DNA of 21,521 nucleotides from Thermoplasmata archaeon (GTDB lineage Archaea > Thermoplasmatota > Thermoplasmata > Thermoplasmatales > Thermoplasmataceae): NCBI GenBank assembly GCA_021797265.1, contig JAJZZZ010000007.1, positions 1-21,521 on the forward strand, written 5' to 3'. Both the position numbers and the translations under genes were made by a program. The notes beneath the pieces are model-generated. The model saw only the letters and a list, made by a program, of their open reading frames with translations. It searched no databases and was not told the DNA's origin. This document shows positions 12,782-19,240 of the stretch, piece by piece; position 1 is the stretch's first letter; every line of letters starts with the position of its first letter.

Positions 12782-13211
12782 TCTGTGGCCTCCTGTATGC
12801 TAATGCAAAGAACTCGTCCTTAGTTATCCTCTCGTCAGGCGGTATTGCGTCCATTATGGGCGCAGGTCTTGCCCCCTGACTGAAGTAAAACTCTTTGCCA
12901 AAAACCTGTTTTACAATCAGGTTTGTAGTCCAGTCGGCATCCACAGTCACAAGCCCGGTTCCAAGCATCCCCTCAATTGACTTGGGGTTCCGCTTTACTG
13001 AAACCAGCGGGTAGTCACCAACCCATACCCTGATAAAGTCACCTTCCGACATCTCTCCGCTTTTATAAGCTTCCAGTGTCGCCTCAGCGCCTATCATGGA
13101 CATGGTTTCAAGCTCCATCCCGATCCTGTATTCCGCTGTCATTCCAGAGGATACAAGTGCTTCTGCTGTATTTCTGCCTCTTACAACTTCCATTCTGTCT
13201 ATTTTTAGCAA
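12768..13211 (-). CDS. Hypothetical protein, 147 residues
   Basis: Alpha/beta protein with helices early (YRIGMELETMSMIGAEATLEAYKSG) and a strand-rich centre (FIRVWVGDYPLVSVKR). TTG 13211 has GGAG 10 nt before it, matching the spacing of other genes in the train; ATG at residue 7 is the alternative. Its hairpin has a UACG loop instead of GNRA. No family recognised. Confidence 0.65.
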   Translation of the reverse strand: MLKIDRMEVVRGRNTAEALVSSGMTAEYRIGMELETMSMIGAEATLEAYKSGEMSEGDFIRVWVGDYPLVSVKRNPKSIEGMLGTGLVTVDADWTTNLIVKQVFGKEFYFSQGARPAPIMDAIPPDERITKDEFFALAYRRPQNEVL

Positions 13212-13225
13212 TCTTTTCTAACTCC

Positions 13226-13235
13226 TGCCGTAGCA
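13226..13235 (-). promoter_or_regulatory. Leader hairpin, UACG loop
   Basis: Minus strand TGC-TACG-GCA directly followed by GGAG. Stem 3 bp, UNCG-class loop. The TTTTGTAGCC box lies about 40 nt further upstream (near 13274-13283) rather than adjacent. Confidence 0.6.
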
Positions 13236-13283
13236 TTATTAGATACAGAATTGTGTATAAAATAATTGCCCGGCTACAAAAAA

Positions 13284-13631
13284 TTAATTCAGTATCTGGA
13301 GCCTCTCGGCATCCCTCTCACTGAACGCCACAACCTTTTCCTTATCCTTGCTGCCGTCTTTTTCCAGTGTGTAAATCAGCAAAGTGCGCTCACCGATGCC
13401 GTGAAACTCAAGCTTGACTGTCTCGTATTTCTGCCCGTCAAGCATCACGGTGACGGGTTTACCATCAACCGGGATCCATCTCAGGGTGTGAAATTTATCC
13501 ACAGTCTGCTTCAGTTCCTGCACATCGTTAAGCCGCTCTATGAAATTCTTTACACGCCGCTGCATTCTCATCATCCGTGCATCAAGTGCTGGCCGCTCCA
13601 GTGTTTTTCCGATATGTTCCTCTACTCTCAT
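13284..13631 (-). CDS. Hypothetical protein, 115 residues
   Basis: A basic helical N-terminal half (ARMMRMQRRVKNFIERLNDVQELKQTVDKF) precedes a beta-rich C-terminal half (VTVMLDGQKYETVKLEFHGIGERTLLIYTLEK). The frame opens at 13658, but those codons are the hairpin leader, so ATG 13631 after GGAG is the start. Function unknown. Confidence 0.7.
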   Translation of the reverse strand: MRVEEHIGKTLERPALDARMMRMQRRVKNFIERLNDVQELKQTVDKFHTLRWIPVDGKPVTVMLDGQKYETVKLEFHGIGERTLLIYTLEKDGSKDKEKVVAFSERDAERLQILN

Positions 13632-13641
13632 CTTCTCTCCT

Positions 13642-13653
13642 GCCCTTACGGGC
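13642..13653 (-). promoter_or_regulatory. Leader hairpin GCCC-GTAA-GGGC
   Basis: 4-bp stem, GNRA loop, preceded by TTTTGTGG and followed by AGGAG for ATG 13631. Same sequence as at 18340. Confidence 0.75.
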
Positions 13654-13667
13654 CACAAAATAAAAAT

Positions 13668-13997
13668 TTATCCGTAGACAAGCTCACCAAAGAGAGAATA
13701 CTGCACCAGTGCGTCAACGTCATTGGCATCCCAGTTCCCAAGGTCCATAAACCCTGTAAGGAGGTAATGCCCGGCAGCGATCTCTTTCATCATAATATCG
13801 TAGCCCTTCACCAGCATTTCCATATTCACGGTATGCTGCTTTATGTTCCCGATATCTGCGTATTCCTCAAAGATAAATTCGCATTTCCGGTAATTCCACC
13901 CTACACAGGTGAGCGATGGGGTTGAGGCCTCTGGATAATTCTCCATCAACTCGCTGACTATTCTCTCTTTCTCTTCTTTACTAAATTTTATTTCCAT
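13668..13997 (-). CDS. Hypothetical protein, 109 residues
   Basis: Charged helix at the start (KEEKERIVSELMENYP), then CVGWNYRKCEFIFEEYADIG and a C-terminal part with AAGHYLLTGFMDLGNWDANDVDALVQYSLFG. Two Cys (CVGWNYRKC) could be structural. GGAGGAG precedes ATG 13997. No family recognised. Confidence 0.7.
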   Translation of the reverse strand: MEIKFSKEEKERIVSELMENYPEASTPSLTCVGWNYRKCEFIFEEYADIGNIKQHTVNMEMLVKGYDIMMKEIAAGHYLLTGFMDLGNWDANDVDALVQYSLFGELVYG

Positions 13998-14007
13998 TTT
14001 TTCTCCT

Positions 14008-14017
14008 CCCTTTCGGG
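14008..14017 (-). promoter_or_regulatory. Leader hairpin CCC-GAAA-GGG
   Basis: 3-bp stem, GAAA loop, preceded by TTTTGTA and followed by AGGAG for ATG 13997. Confidence 0.7.
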
Positions 14018-14033
14018 TACAAAATATTAAAAA

Positions 14034-14330
14034 TTAGCAAATTTCTATCTGTTCCATTTCAGCCCCGGCATCCCATACGGGCCTGAGATGGTCATTGGTT
14101 CCCCTGTTTATAATGGTTCCAGCAAGGGAATGATATGTGTCGTCCTCTCTGTATAATGTCACACAAAATGACATTGGCGATACATATTCTGCTTCCCTGT
14201 TGATATCTATTGTCCTGCTGGTGCGCTCATCATAAAACTCAATCTCTGACCTGTCTCTGTAAGTCAGGGACCTGAGAATCTCATCCACCACCTCAAGCGG
14301 GTCATTGGCCGTTGCTTCAAAATAGTCCAA
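14034..14330 (-). CDS. Hypothetical protein, about 98 residues
   Basis: From TTG 14330: MDYFEATANDPLEVVDEIL..., a small acidic alpha/beta protein with strands RSEIEFYDERTSRTIDI and FCVTLYREDDTYHSLAG. The longer GTG 14342 start is excluded because that GTG is inside the GGAGTG SD itself. TTG lies 11 nt after GGAG. Function unknown. Confidence 0.65.
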   Translation of the reverse strand: MDYFEATANDPLEVVDEILRSLTYRDRSEIEFYDERTSRTIDINREAEYVSPMSFCVTLYREDDTYHSLAGTIINRGTNDHLRPVWDAGAEMEQIEIC

Positions 14331-14345
14331 TTTTCTTTTCACTCC

Positions 14346-14357
14346 TGCCTTCCGGCA
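14346..14357 (-). promoter_or_regulatory. Leader hairpin TGCC-GGAA-GGCA
   Basis: 4-bp stem, GGAA (GNRA) loop, directly followed by GGAG. The upstream box here reads TTTTATT. Confidence 0.75.
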
Positions 14358-14368
14358 ATAAAATATTT

Positions 14369-14560
14369 TTACTTTTTCAGTTTCTTGATCAATTCATCCA
14401 CTCTGCCGTTATCAAGGGACTTTAGCCAGTCAGACACGTTTCCGTGCCTTTCATTCATACGCGCCCCAAGCTCCTTGTAGGCGCTGTTCATGAACCGCGT
14501 ATCGTAGCCATTCCTTGATAACAGACTCAGCAGATAATTCACCTGTTTCTCTGTTGCCAT
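14369..14560 (-). CDS. Short ATEKQ-type protein, 63 residues
   Basis: MATEKQVNYLLSLLSRNGYDTRFMN... is of the A-T/S-x-K-Q-x-x-Y/L-L-x-x-L type seen in short phage and actinobacterial proteins and in small helical tails of DNA-related proteins; function unknown. The C-terminus is helical (VSDWLKSLDNGRVDELIKKLKK). The seven codons upstream of ATG 14560 are leader sequence. Confidence 0.7.
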   Translation of the reverse strand: MATEKQVNYLLSLLSRNGYDTRFMNSAYKELGARMNERHGNVSDWLKSLDNGRVDELIKKLKK

Positions 14561-14565
14561 TTTTT

Positions 14566-14576
14566 CACCCCTCGGC
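14566..14576 (-). promoter_or_regulatory. Degenerate leader hairpin
   Basis: Minus strand AGCCGAGGGGT: a weak stem with one G-G mismatch where others have a clean one, preceded by TTTTTGC and followed by GGGGTG instead of AGGAG. Confidence 0.4.
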
Positions 14577-14604
14577 TGCAAAAATTAGGGTATCCTCTGC
14601 CCCA

Positions 14605-14997
14605 TCACTCGGTTCCCATTTCGTACAGGTCATCCGGTGAATTGGGCAATATGTAAAGTGATAGATACCCTTCTTCTAACATTCCCTCATGCGCCCTTAC
14701 CGCTTCCTTGAGATCCCCGAATGTAACATGCAGGTGGCTCATCCAAGACAGATTCTGGTACTTTATGAGGAACCTTGAATCATCAATCGTGTCCCCTCTG
14801 ATAATAACCGCTGTTCCATTCCAAGGGATATCATCCTTTATTTTGAGAAATTCCTCATATGTGATGATCTCCCCCTCGCGGTATATCCTGCGGACCTCGG
14901 TGTAATCTGCAATTTCCTTTACCAGTTTCGCTGCCTCTTCATAGCTCACTCCCACTTTCATCGTAAGCTCTCCAGACAATAAGGTCTCACTGCTCAC
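14605..14997 (-). CDS. Hypothetical protein, about 130 residues
   Basis: Alpha/beta protein: YEEAAKLVKEIADYTEVRRIY, TAVIIRGDTIDDSRFLIKY and HLHVTFGDLKEAVRAHEGML. ATG 15006 abuts GGAG with no spacer, whereas GTG 14997 is 9 nt away, the normal spacing in this train, so I choose GTG. No family recognised. Confidence 0.65.
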   Translation of the reverse strand: MSSETLLSGELTMKVGVSYEEAAKLVKEIADYTEVRRIYREGEIITYEEFLKIKDDIPWNGTAVIIRGDTIDDSRFLIKYQNLSWMSHLHVTFGDLKEAVRAHEGMLEEGYLSLYILPNSPDDLYEMGTE

Positions 14998-15011
14998 TTT
15001 TTTCATCTCCT

Positions 15012-15021
15012 GCCTTTCGGC
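15012..15021 (-). promoter_or_regulatory. Leader hairpin GCC-GAAA-GGC
   Basis: 3-bp stem, GAAA loop, preceded by TTTTTGCA and followed by AGGAG. Same core as at 21003. Confidence 0.7.
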
Positions 15022-15029
15022 TGCAAAAA

Positions 15030-15338
15030 TTAGTTACGGTATGTCACTGGCTCCACGATCTCTATGTATTTCCTCTCCCAGATTGGTCTCTCTCTGGCAA
15101 TATCCCTGAACCATCCACTGAAATAGCCAGTGTAAAGGCCAACAAGCCTGCCTGCCCCATAGATATGCCCATGGTAGCTGGCAGCCCTCTGCCCATTCCT
15201 GTACTTTTCCAGCACATGGTGGTCATCCATAAATCTCTCAAATTCCGGTGAGTCGGCGTCCATAGTGATCCTGTAATACTCGGAGCCCTCAACATCCCTT
15301 GTTGTGGAAAAAACCCTCTCCACAATTGTCACTTTCAT
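15030..15338 (-). CDS. Hypothetical protein, paralog of the 15388-15708 product
   Basis: 102 residues: MKVTIVERVFSTTRDVEGSEYYRITMD..., then SPEFERFMDDHHVLEKYRNG and YFSGWFRDI. It aligns end to end with the neighbour (MRVEVCELHRNNTRDFEGYEY..., SPAFLKYLDDFHVKDKYLN, YFNGWVQIF). The frame continues to 15464, but its first 42 codons are the neighbour's 3' end and the leader. ATG 15338 follows the GGGG site. Function unknown. Confidence 0.7.
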   Translation of the reverse strand: MKVTIVERVFSTTRDVEGSEYYRITMDADSPEFERFMDDHHVLEKYRNGQRAASYHGHIYGAGRLVGLYTGYFSGWFRDIARERPIWERKYIEIVEPVTYRN

Positions 15339-15353
15339 TTTTCTCTTTTCCCC

Positions 15354-15365
15354 TGCCTTACGGCA
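15354..15365 (-). promoter_or_regulatory. Leader hairpin TGCC-GTAA-GGCA
   Basis: 4-bp stem, GTAA loop, preceded by TTTTGT. The SD here is GGGG rather than GGAG. Confidence 0.75.
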
Positions 15366-15387
15366 ACAAAATAAATTGAGAATGCTC

Positions 15388-15708
15388 TTAGAAATACTCA
15401 CTTTGCTTATCCTCGTCGATATATTCAATGACAATGGAGCACATCTCATTAGCCATGCTCCCATCGCCCTGAAATATCTGAACCCAGCCGTTAAAATAAT
15501 AATCGGCTTTTCCGATCACATTATCGTCGTGGTCCACTATCTGCCTTGTACTGGTGATCTTCCTGTTCAGGTATTTGTCCTTTACATGGAAATCATCCAG
15601 ATATTTCAGGAACGCGGGGCTGTCCAATACGAATCTTCTCCTGTCATATTCATACCCCTCAAAATCCCTAGTGTTATTCCTATGGAGTTCACATACTTCT
15701 ACTCTCAT
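15388..15708 (-). CDS. Hypothetical protein, tandem paralog
   Basis: 106 residues with the shared features T-R-D-x-E-G-x-E-Y, D-S-P-x-F-x-x-(F/Y)-(M/L)-D-D-x-H-V-x-x-K-Y and Y-F-x-G-W. It diverges at the C-terminus (acidic EYIDEDKQSEYF). A local duplication followed by divergence. GGAG lies 9 nt before ATG. Confidence 0.7.
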   Translation of the reverse strand: MRVEVCELHRNNTRDFEGYEYDRRRFVLDSPAFLKYLDDFHVKDKYLNRKITSTRQIVDHDDNVIGKADYYFNGWVQIFQGDGSMANEMCSIVIEYIDEDKQSEYF

Positions 15709-15721
15709 CTTAATTTTCTCC

Positions 15722-15732
15722 CCCTTTACGGG
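15722..15732 (-). promoter_or_regulatory. Leader hairpin CCC-GTAAA-GGG
   Basis: 3-bp stem with a five-base GTAAA loop, preceded by TTTTGTA and followed by GGAG for ATG 15708. Confidence 0.65.
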
Positions 15733-15746
15733 TACAAAATATTAGG

Positions 15747-16199
15747 TCACTGGGTCATTTTTTCCAGCGCCTTTGTCTTTGGGTTCCACCGTTCATTGCG
15801 CGGGACCATGAGGTCGGCATATTTGCCTTCCATAGGGTAAAGGGTATTCTGTACCAGTCCCCCGGTAAGGAAACTACGGCTCTCTTCTTCGCTCATTATA
15901 ATCATTGAGCTATAGATGTAATCGTCCACCTGCTTTAAAACCGACTCCTCTGTGAATACAGCTTCAAGGTCAAACTCGACTAACTGATTCAGGACGAGTG
16001 AGATCACCTTGACCTCCCCCGTTTCCGGTCTGAAGAACAGATTGAATATCACATCAAAAACCCCGATTTCTCTGTCTGCTTTCATGTAGTAGCAGTAGTC
16101 CTCTGTTTCGATATCCTCTAAATTTGTTGGTCCATAGCGGCTGTTCAGTGTCACCGTTATCCTTTCCTTAAATCTCTCAACGAATCTTTCAAAATCCAT
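15747..16199 (-). CDS. Hypothetical protein, 150 residues
   Basis: Acidic alpha/beta protein: FERFVERFKERITVTL, an aromatic stretch around DYCYYMKADREIGVFDVIFNLFF, then ESVLKQVDDYIYSSMIIMSEEE. The frame opens at 16232, but that ATG is inside the long leader hairpin (GCATAGG), so ATG 16199, 10 nt after GGAG, is the start. Function unknown. Confidence 0.7.
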   Translation of the reverse strand: MDFERFVERFKERITVTLNSRYGPTNLEDIETEDYCYYMKADREIGVFDVIFNLFFRPETGEVKVISLVLNQLVEFDLEAVFTEESVLKQVDDYIYSSMIIMSEEESRSFLTGGLVQNTLYPMEGKYADLMVPRNERWNPKTKALEKMTQ

Positions 16200-16215
16200 C
16201 TCTTCTTTTCTCCTG

Positions 16216-16235
16216 CCTATGCTCTCTTGCATAGG
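16216..16235 (-). promoter_or_regulatory. Long leader hairpin CCTATGC/GCATAGG
   Basis: 7-bp stem with hexaloop AAGAGA, preceded by TTTTGTAGT, followed by CAGGAG. Nearly identical to the leader at 20349. Confidence 0.8.
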
Positions 16236-16268
16236 ACTACAAAATATGGGTGTGGGGTGTCCCGTAAC

Positions 16269-16631
16269 TTAGAAATCAATGCCCCGTGGGTTCGTCAGTG
16301 ATTCACCCTGCCTCGCCAGTATCTTATCGAAGCGTTTATCCCAAGCTGCCATCATGAAGAATGCCTTCTCTTTCCTGTAGGAGGTCTGCCATAGCGGCAC
16401 ATACCTCTTATAGTAAGAATCGCCATTCGACTCACGCAGTTGTTTTGCAACAACTTCTAGGTCCACGTCATTCGTAATAATACTTGCGACCAGTTCAATG
16501 GTTTCTCTTATCTTTTGTTTGATTTCATCGACATCCCCCTCAATTTCGTCATCTCCCCATAGCTGATCTGTCTGAATGTCCAAGCGGACATCCATTACTG
16601 CTCTTCTTTCTATTATTTTGTCTACGTCCAT
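16269..16631 (-). CDS. Hypothetical protein, 120 residues
   Basis: Largely helical and acidic in the first half (DEIEGDVDEIKQKIRETIELVASI), basic and aromatic in the second (YYKRYVPLWQTSYRKEKAFFMMAAWDKRFDKIL). ATG 16631 lies 8 nt after GGAG. No family recognised. Confidence 0.7.
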   Translation of the reverse strand: MDVDKIIERRAVMDVRLDIQTDQLWGDDEIEGDVDEIKQKIRETIELVASIITNDVDLEVVAKQLRESNGDSYYKRYVPLWQTSYRKEKAFFMMAAWDKRFDKILARQGESLTNPRGIDF

Positions 16632-16643
16632 CTCATTTTCTCC

Positions 16644-16655
16644 TGCCTTACGGCA
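16644..16655 (-). promoter_or_regulatory. Leader hairpin TGCC-GTAA-GGCA
   Basis: 4-bp stem, GTAA loop, TTTTGT box upstream, AGGAG downstream. Confidence 0.75.
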
Positions 16656-16664
16656 ACAAAATTA

Positions 16665-16922
16665 TTAATAGGATTCGTAAAACCTGATCAGATCCTTATT
16701 TTCTTTCTCTAAACGTGATCCGGTATATGGTTTATACTGGTATGCCAATTTTCTCAGCCCACAGAAAACCATGATCTTTGCTAAGCCATATCCGTCTTCT
16801 GCGCCCTCCACATTGGCCATCCCAGAATTAATGACATCCTCGATATCCTCGTATAGAGCCTTCAGGAATTGTTCGTTGTTTACTATCTCCTTTATTTTGG
16901 ATCTCAGTTCTTCTTTTTCCAT
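16665..16922 (-). CDS. Hypothetical protein, 85 residues
   Basis: Helical, charged: MEKEELRSKIKEIVNNEQFL..., then IEDVINSGMANVEGAEDGYGLAKIM and a basic Tyr-rich end. ATG 16931 touches the GAGG site; ATG 16922 is 9 nt away and is preferred. Function unknown. Confidence 0.65.
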   Translation of the reverse strand: MEKEELRSKIKEIVNNEQFLKALYEDIEDVINSGMANVEGAEDGYGLAKIMVFCGLRKLAYQYKPYTGSRLEKENKDLIRFYESY

Positions 16923-16936
16923 ACCTATCATCCTCT

Positions 16937-16948
16937 GTCCTTTCGGAC
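16937..16948 (-). promoter_or_regulatory. Leader hairpin GTCC-GAAA-GGAC
   Basis: 4-bp stem, GAAA loop, TTTTTGTG box upstream; the SD is GAGG. Confidence 0.75.
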
Positions 16949-16956
16949 CACAAAAA

Positions 16957-17238
16957 TTATTCTGGGTACTCTATGCTGGAAAATTCTTCTCCACCATACA
17001 GGACGCAGGAACAGCTTTCACTTCTCCCATTCATAGCCTCATAATGGGTCACTCCGGTTCCCGTGCAGTAATAGCCGTCATGCTCAGCCACACCATATCC
17101 CTGTATAACCTCGCCTTTCTTGACCAGTTTCTGCACTGTGAGTTGTTCATCCCATCCTGCCCTCTCATTCTTTATGGGCTCTGCAATCGCTATCCTGTCC
17201 CCTATTTTCAGGTCCCTCCTCAATTTCATTTTTGCCAT
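16957..17238 (-). CDS. Hypothetical small beta-rich protein, 93 residues
   Basis: MAKMKLRRDLKIGDRIAIAEPI... with LKIGDRIAIAE (SH3- or OB-like opening), EVIQGYGVAEHDGYYCTGTG and a Ser/Cys pair SESCSCVLYGG. ATG 17238 is 10 nt after GGAG; the upstream ten codons are leader. The preceding gap (17270-17305) is unusually A/T-rich and might hold an extra promoter. Function unknown. Confidence 0.65.
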   Translation of the reverse strand: MAKMKLRRDLKIGDRIAIAEPIKNERAGWDEQLTVQKLVKKGEVIQGYGVAEHDGYYCTGTGVTHYEAMNGRSESCSCVLYGGEEFSSIEYPE

Positions 17239-17253
17239 CTGTTTCTTTCTCCT

Positions 17254-17265
17254 GTCCTTTCGGAC
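17254..17265 (-). promoter_or_regulatory. Leader hairpin GTCC-GAAA-GGAC
   Basis: 4-bp stem, GAAA loop, TTTTGTG box upstream, AGGAG downstream. Confidence 0.75.
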
Positions 17266-17305
17266 CACAAAATATTAAAAATTTAAAGTTTAATTAATTT
17301 TTTAC

Positions 17306-18325
17306 TTACTCTTCCATCCTCGGAGCCAGCAAGTATCTCACGTTAATGTTTTTCTCCCCGCCCCTGCTTGGCATAAGGTAGGATTCTATTATTGTCGGAT
17401 AGTCCTGTTTCAGACTTATCTTTATTTCATCGGCCTTTACTGTTTTCATAATCTTACTGAGGTACTCAGTCGGGTAGGCCGCCTTCCCCGGATTGATTAC
17501 CTTCAGTTCTTTCATTTCGTCTTTTGAAAATACTGTCTCCGCACTTCCATCATCCGATCCAGCGCGGACTGTCACTGCATCTCTGTCAAATTCAATTCTA
17601 ACGCTGTCTGTGATCAGCTCTGCTGTTCTCAGCACGTCTCTGAATTTCTTTGCTGGCAGCACCGCATAGTCTACTGTGCTTATCAGCGGTACTCTTGGAT
17701 CCCTGATGCTTTCCACACTCAGTGTATCCACCGCTGCCTTTATGCTGCCGTTATCTACTGTCAGTTTTCCTCTTGCTTCATTGTTGTATGTTTCAATGTG
17801 CAGGTCTATTACGTCGTCCTTGTTGTATGGCATAAGCTTCATAAGCCGCTCCACATCAAGGCCGACCTTTATCCTGTCAGCTTCTGTGTCATACCAGTAC
17901 TCAATTAGTGAGTTCTTTGGTATTTCTAAGTCCACCATCATTACACTGCCCGGATCGATTACAATAACCGATATGCCGTCTTTACTGAACTTGAACACTG
18001 CTTCAGTGTCCGCTGCCCTGACGACAGCAAACACTTCCTTCAGTGTTTTCCCTGTCAGGCTGACGTTTATTTTCCCCGGTCCATAACTGATGTCTTTCTT
18101 CTCTTTCTTCTCATCGACTTTCACAACGGGCTGGGCCTCCTGCGTTTGGGCAACGACCTTTTCCCTTCCAGTTGTGGTGTCATTCTCGCTCACATCAGAG
18201 TTATCCCCTGCGTCAACGATCTCAACAGCCATCTTCCTGTTATGGTACTCAGGCACAAAGCCCTCGTCGTATTTGGCTAGCTCGTTTTTTACAAATTCTG
18301 GTTTCGTTTCTTTTGTTTCTTCCAT
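17306..18325 (-). CDS. pcn: PCNA-type DNA sliding clamp with N-terminal tail
   Basis: 339 residues. About residues 86-337 form a PCNA: LTGKTLKEVFAVVRAADTEA, FKFSKDGISVIVIDPGSVMMVDLEI, VGLDVERLMKLMPYNKDD, TEYLSKIMKTVKADEIKIS, DYPTIIESYL and the C-terminal RYLLAPRMEE, which matches the archaeal YLLAPRIE ending. PCNA trimers encircle DNA and tether polymerase, ligase and nucleases. Normal archaeal clamps are about 245 residues; here an 85-residue, acidic then Lys/Glu-rich tail precedes the first domain. ATG 18325 is 9 nt after GGAG and no inner start precedes the core well, so the tail is probably real. Confidence 0.9.
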   Translation of the reverse strand: MEETKETKPEFVKNELAKYDEGFVPEYHNRKMAVEIVDAGDNSDVSENDTTTGREKVVAQTQEAQPVVKVDEKKEKKDISYGPGKINVSLTGKTLKEVFAVVRAADTEAVFKFSKDGISVIVIDPGSVMMVDLEIPKNSLIEYWYDTEADRIKVGLDVERLMKLMPYNKDDVIDLHIETYNNEARGKLTVDNGSIKAAVDTLSVESIRDPRVPLISTVDYAVLPAKKFRDVLRTAELITDSVRIEFDRDAVTVRAGSDDGSAETVFSKDEMKELKVINPGKAAYPTEYLSKIMKTVKADEIKISLKQDYPTIIESYLMPSRGGEKNINVRYLLAPRMEE

Positions 18326-18339
18326 ATTGTTTTTCTCCT

Positions 18340-18351
18340 GCCCTTACGGGC
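18340..18351 (-). promoter_or_regulatory. Leader hairpin GCCC-GTAA-GGGC
   Basis: 4-bp stem, GTAA loop, TTTTGTGG box upstream, AGGAG downstream; leader of the clamp gene. Confidence 0.75.
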
Positions 18352-18376
18352 CACAAAATAAAAAGAGAATTGAGAA

Positions 18377-19177
18377 TTAGTCGTCTTCATAGAACATGGC
18401 GTGTGTCGCTGAAAGTGCGAGATAATAATGTCCATTGCCGGTGTTTTTAAATTCCTCGGCATAGACTGCCTGATTATTTACAGGATCATACGTCAGGGAA
18501 ACATCATAACTGCTTCTCCCTGTCAGGGTTATCGCCTGCTTTTTTGCAATAGCCTCTTTCAACTGTGCAAGTTTACGCTGATTATCGTATCCAAAATTCA
18601 TTGCCTTGATCTTGAGCGGATATGAATATCTATAGACAATATCATTCAGGTACTCTTTGCCACTGCTCTTTATGCTGATCAACCTTGGATCGATTGCTCT
18701 TGCTCTTTCGATCTCTTGCTCTAACAGCACACTATTAGGTGTTCCGATAGGGTTATTTAAGGGTAGATCTACATCAAGTATTGAGTGTAAATTTTTGTAC
18801 CCAACTTGAAGTGCTATTTTCATCTCATTTTTCATATCAGTCCACAAGCCGCTCTCCTCAAGCATTGATATTGCCTTTGCCAGTTGCCTGCCCCATACCT
18901 TGTCAATAGGTACGGATGGCAACTCTACGACATCAGCGTACTCCTTGTAATTGATATCATGCCCCCTGTGTGTTGATCCCTTTATCATAATGATAAAATC
19001 ACCACTGGCTGTTTTCCCGATTCTTTCAACGCATTTTTCGCCGTTATTTTTGATGAAGCCAACTTTTCTCTGTCTTTTTTCATAAAGAACAGATAATTTC
19101 TCATAAATCCTCTGTTTATGTTCTTCCATCTCTTTCAGTTGTTCATCTACCAACTTATAAATACGTTCATTTTCCAA
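18377..19177 (-). CDS. Hypothetical protein, 266 residues
   Basis: An N-terminal coiled-coil-like helix (KLVDEQLKEMEEHKQRIYEKLSVLYEKRQRK) is followed by an alpha/beta body with FIIMIKGSTHRGHDINYKEY, LLEQEIERARAIDPRL and YRYSYPLKIKAMNFGYDNQR. It ends in a strand-rich acidic segment. No signal, membrane helix or catalytic motif seen. TTG 19177 lies 10 nt after GGAG. Sits between the clamp and the DUF932-like gene, so a replication-related role is conceivable but unsupported. Confidence 0.7.
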   Translation of the reverse strand: MENERIYKLVDEQLKEMEEHKQRIYEKLSVLYEKRQRKVGFIKNNGEKCVERIGKTASGDFIIMIKGSTHRGHDINYKEYADVVELPSVPIDKVWGRQLAKAISMLEESGLWTDMKNEMKIALQVGYKNLHSILDVDLPLNNPIGTPNSVLLEQEIERARAIDPRLISIKSSGKEYLNDIVYRYSYPLKIKAMNFGYDNQRKLAQLKEAIAKKQAITLTGRSSYDVSLTYDPVNNQAVYAEEFKNTGNGHYYLALSATHAMFYEDD

Positions 19178-19193
19178 TTTCTATTCTCTCCTG

Positions 19194-19211
19194 CCCATGC
19201 TGCCGCATGGG
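19194..19211 (-). promoter_or_regulatory. Long leader hairpin CCCATGC-GGCA-GCATGGG
   Basis: 7-bp stem. It differs from the 16216 and 20349 hairpins by a compensatory change at the third stem pair (T-A to C-G). TTTTGTAGT box upstream, AGGAG downstream. Confidence 0.8.
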
Positions 19212-19240
19212 ACTACAAAATATATTAAAAAATTAGGGAA

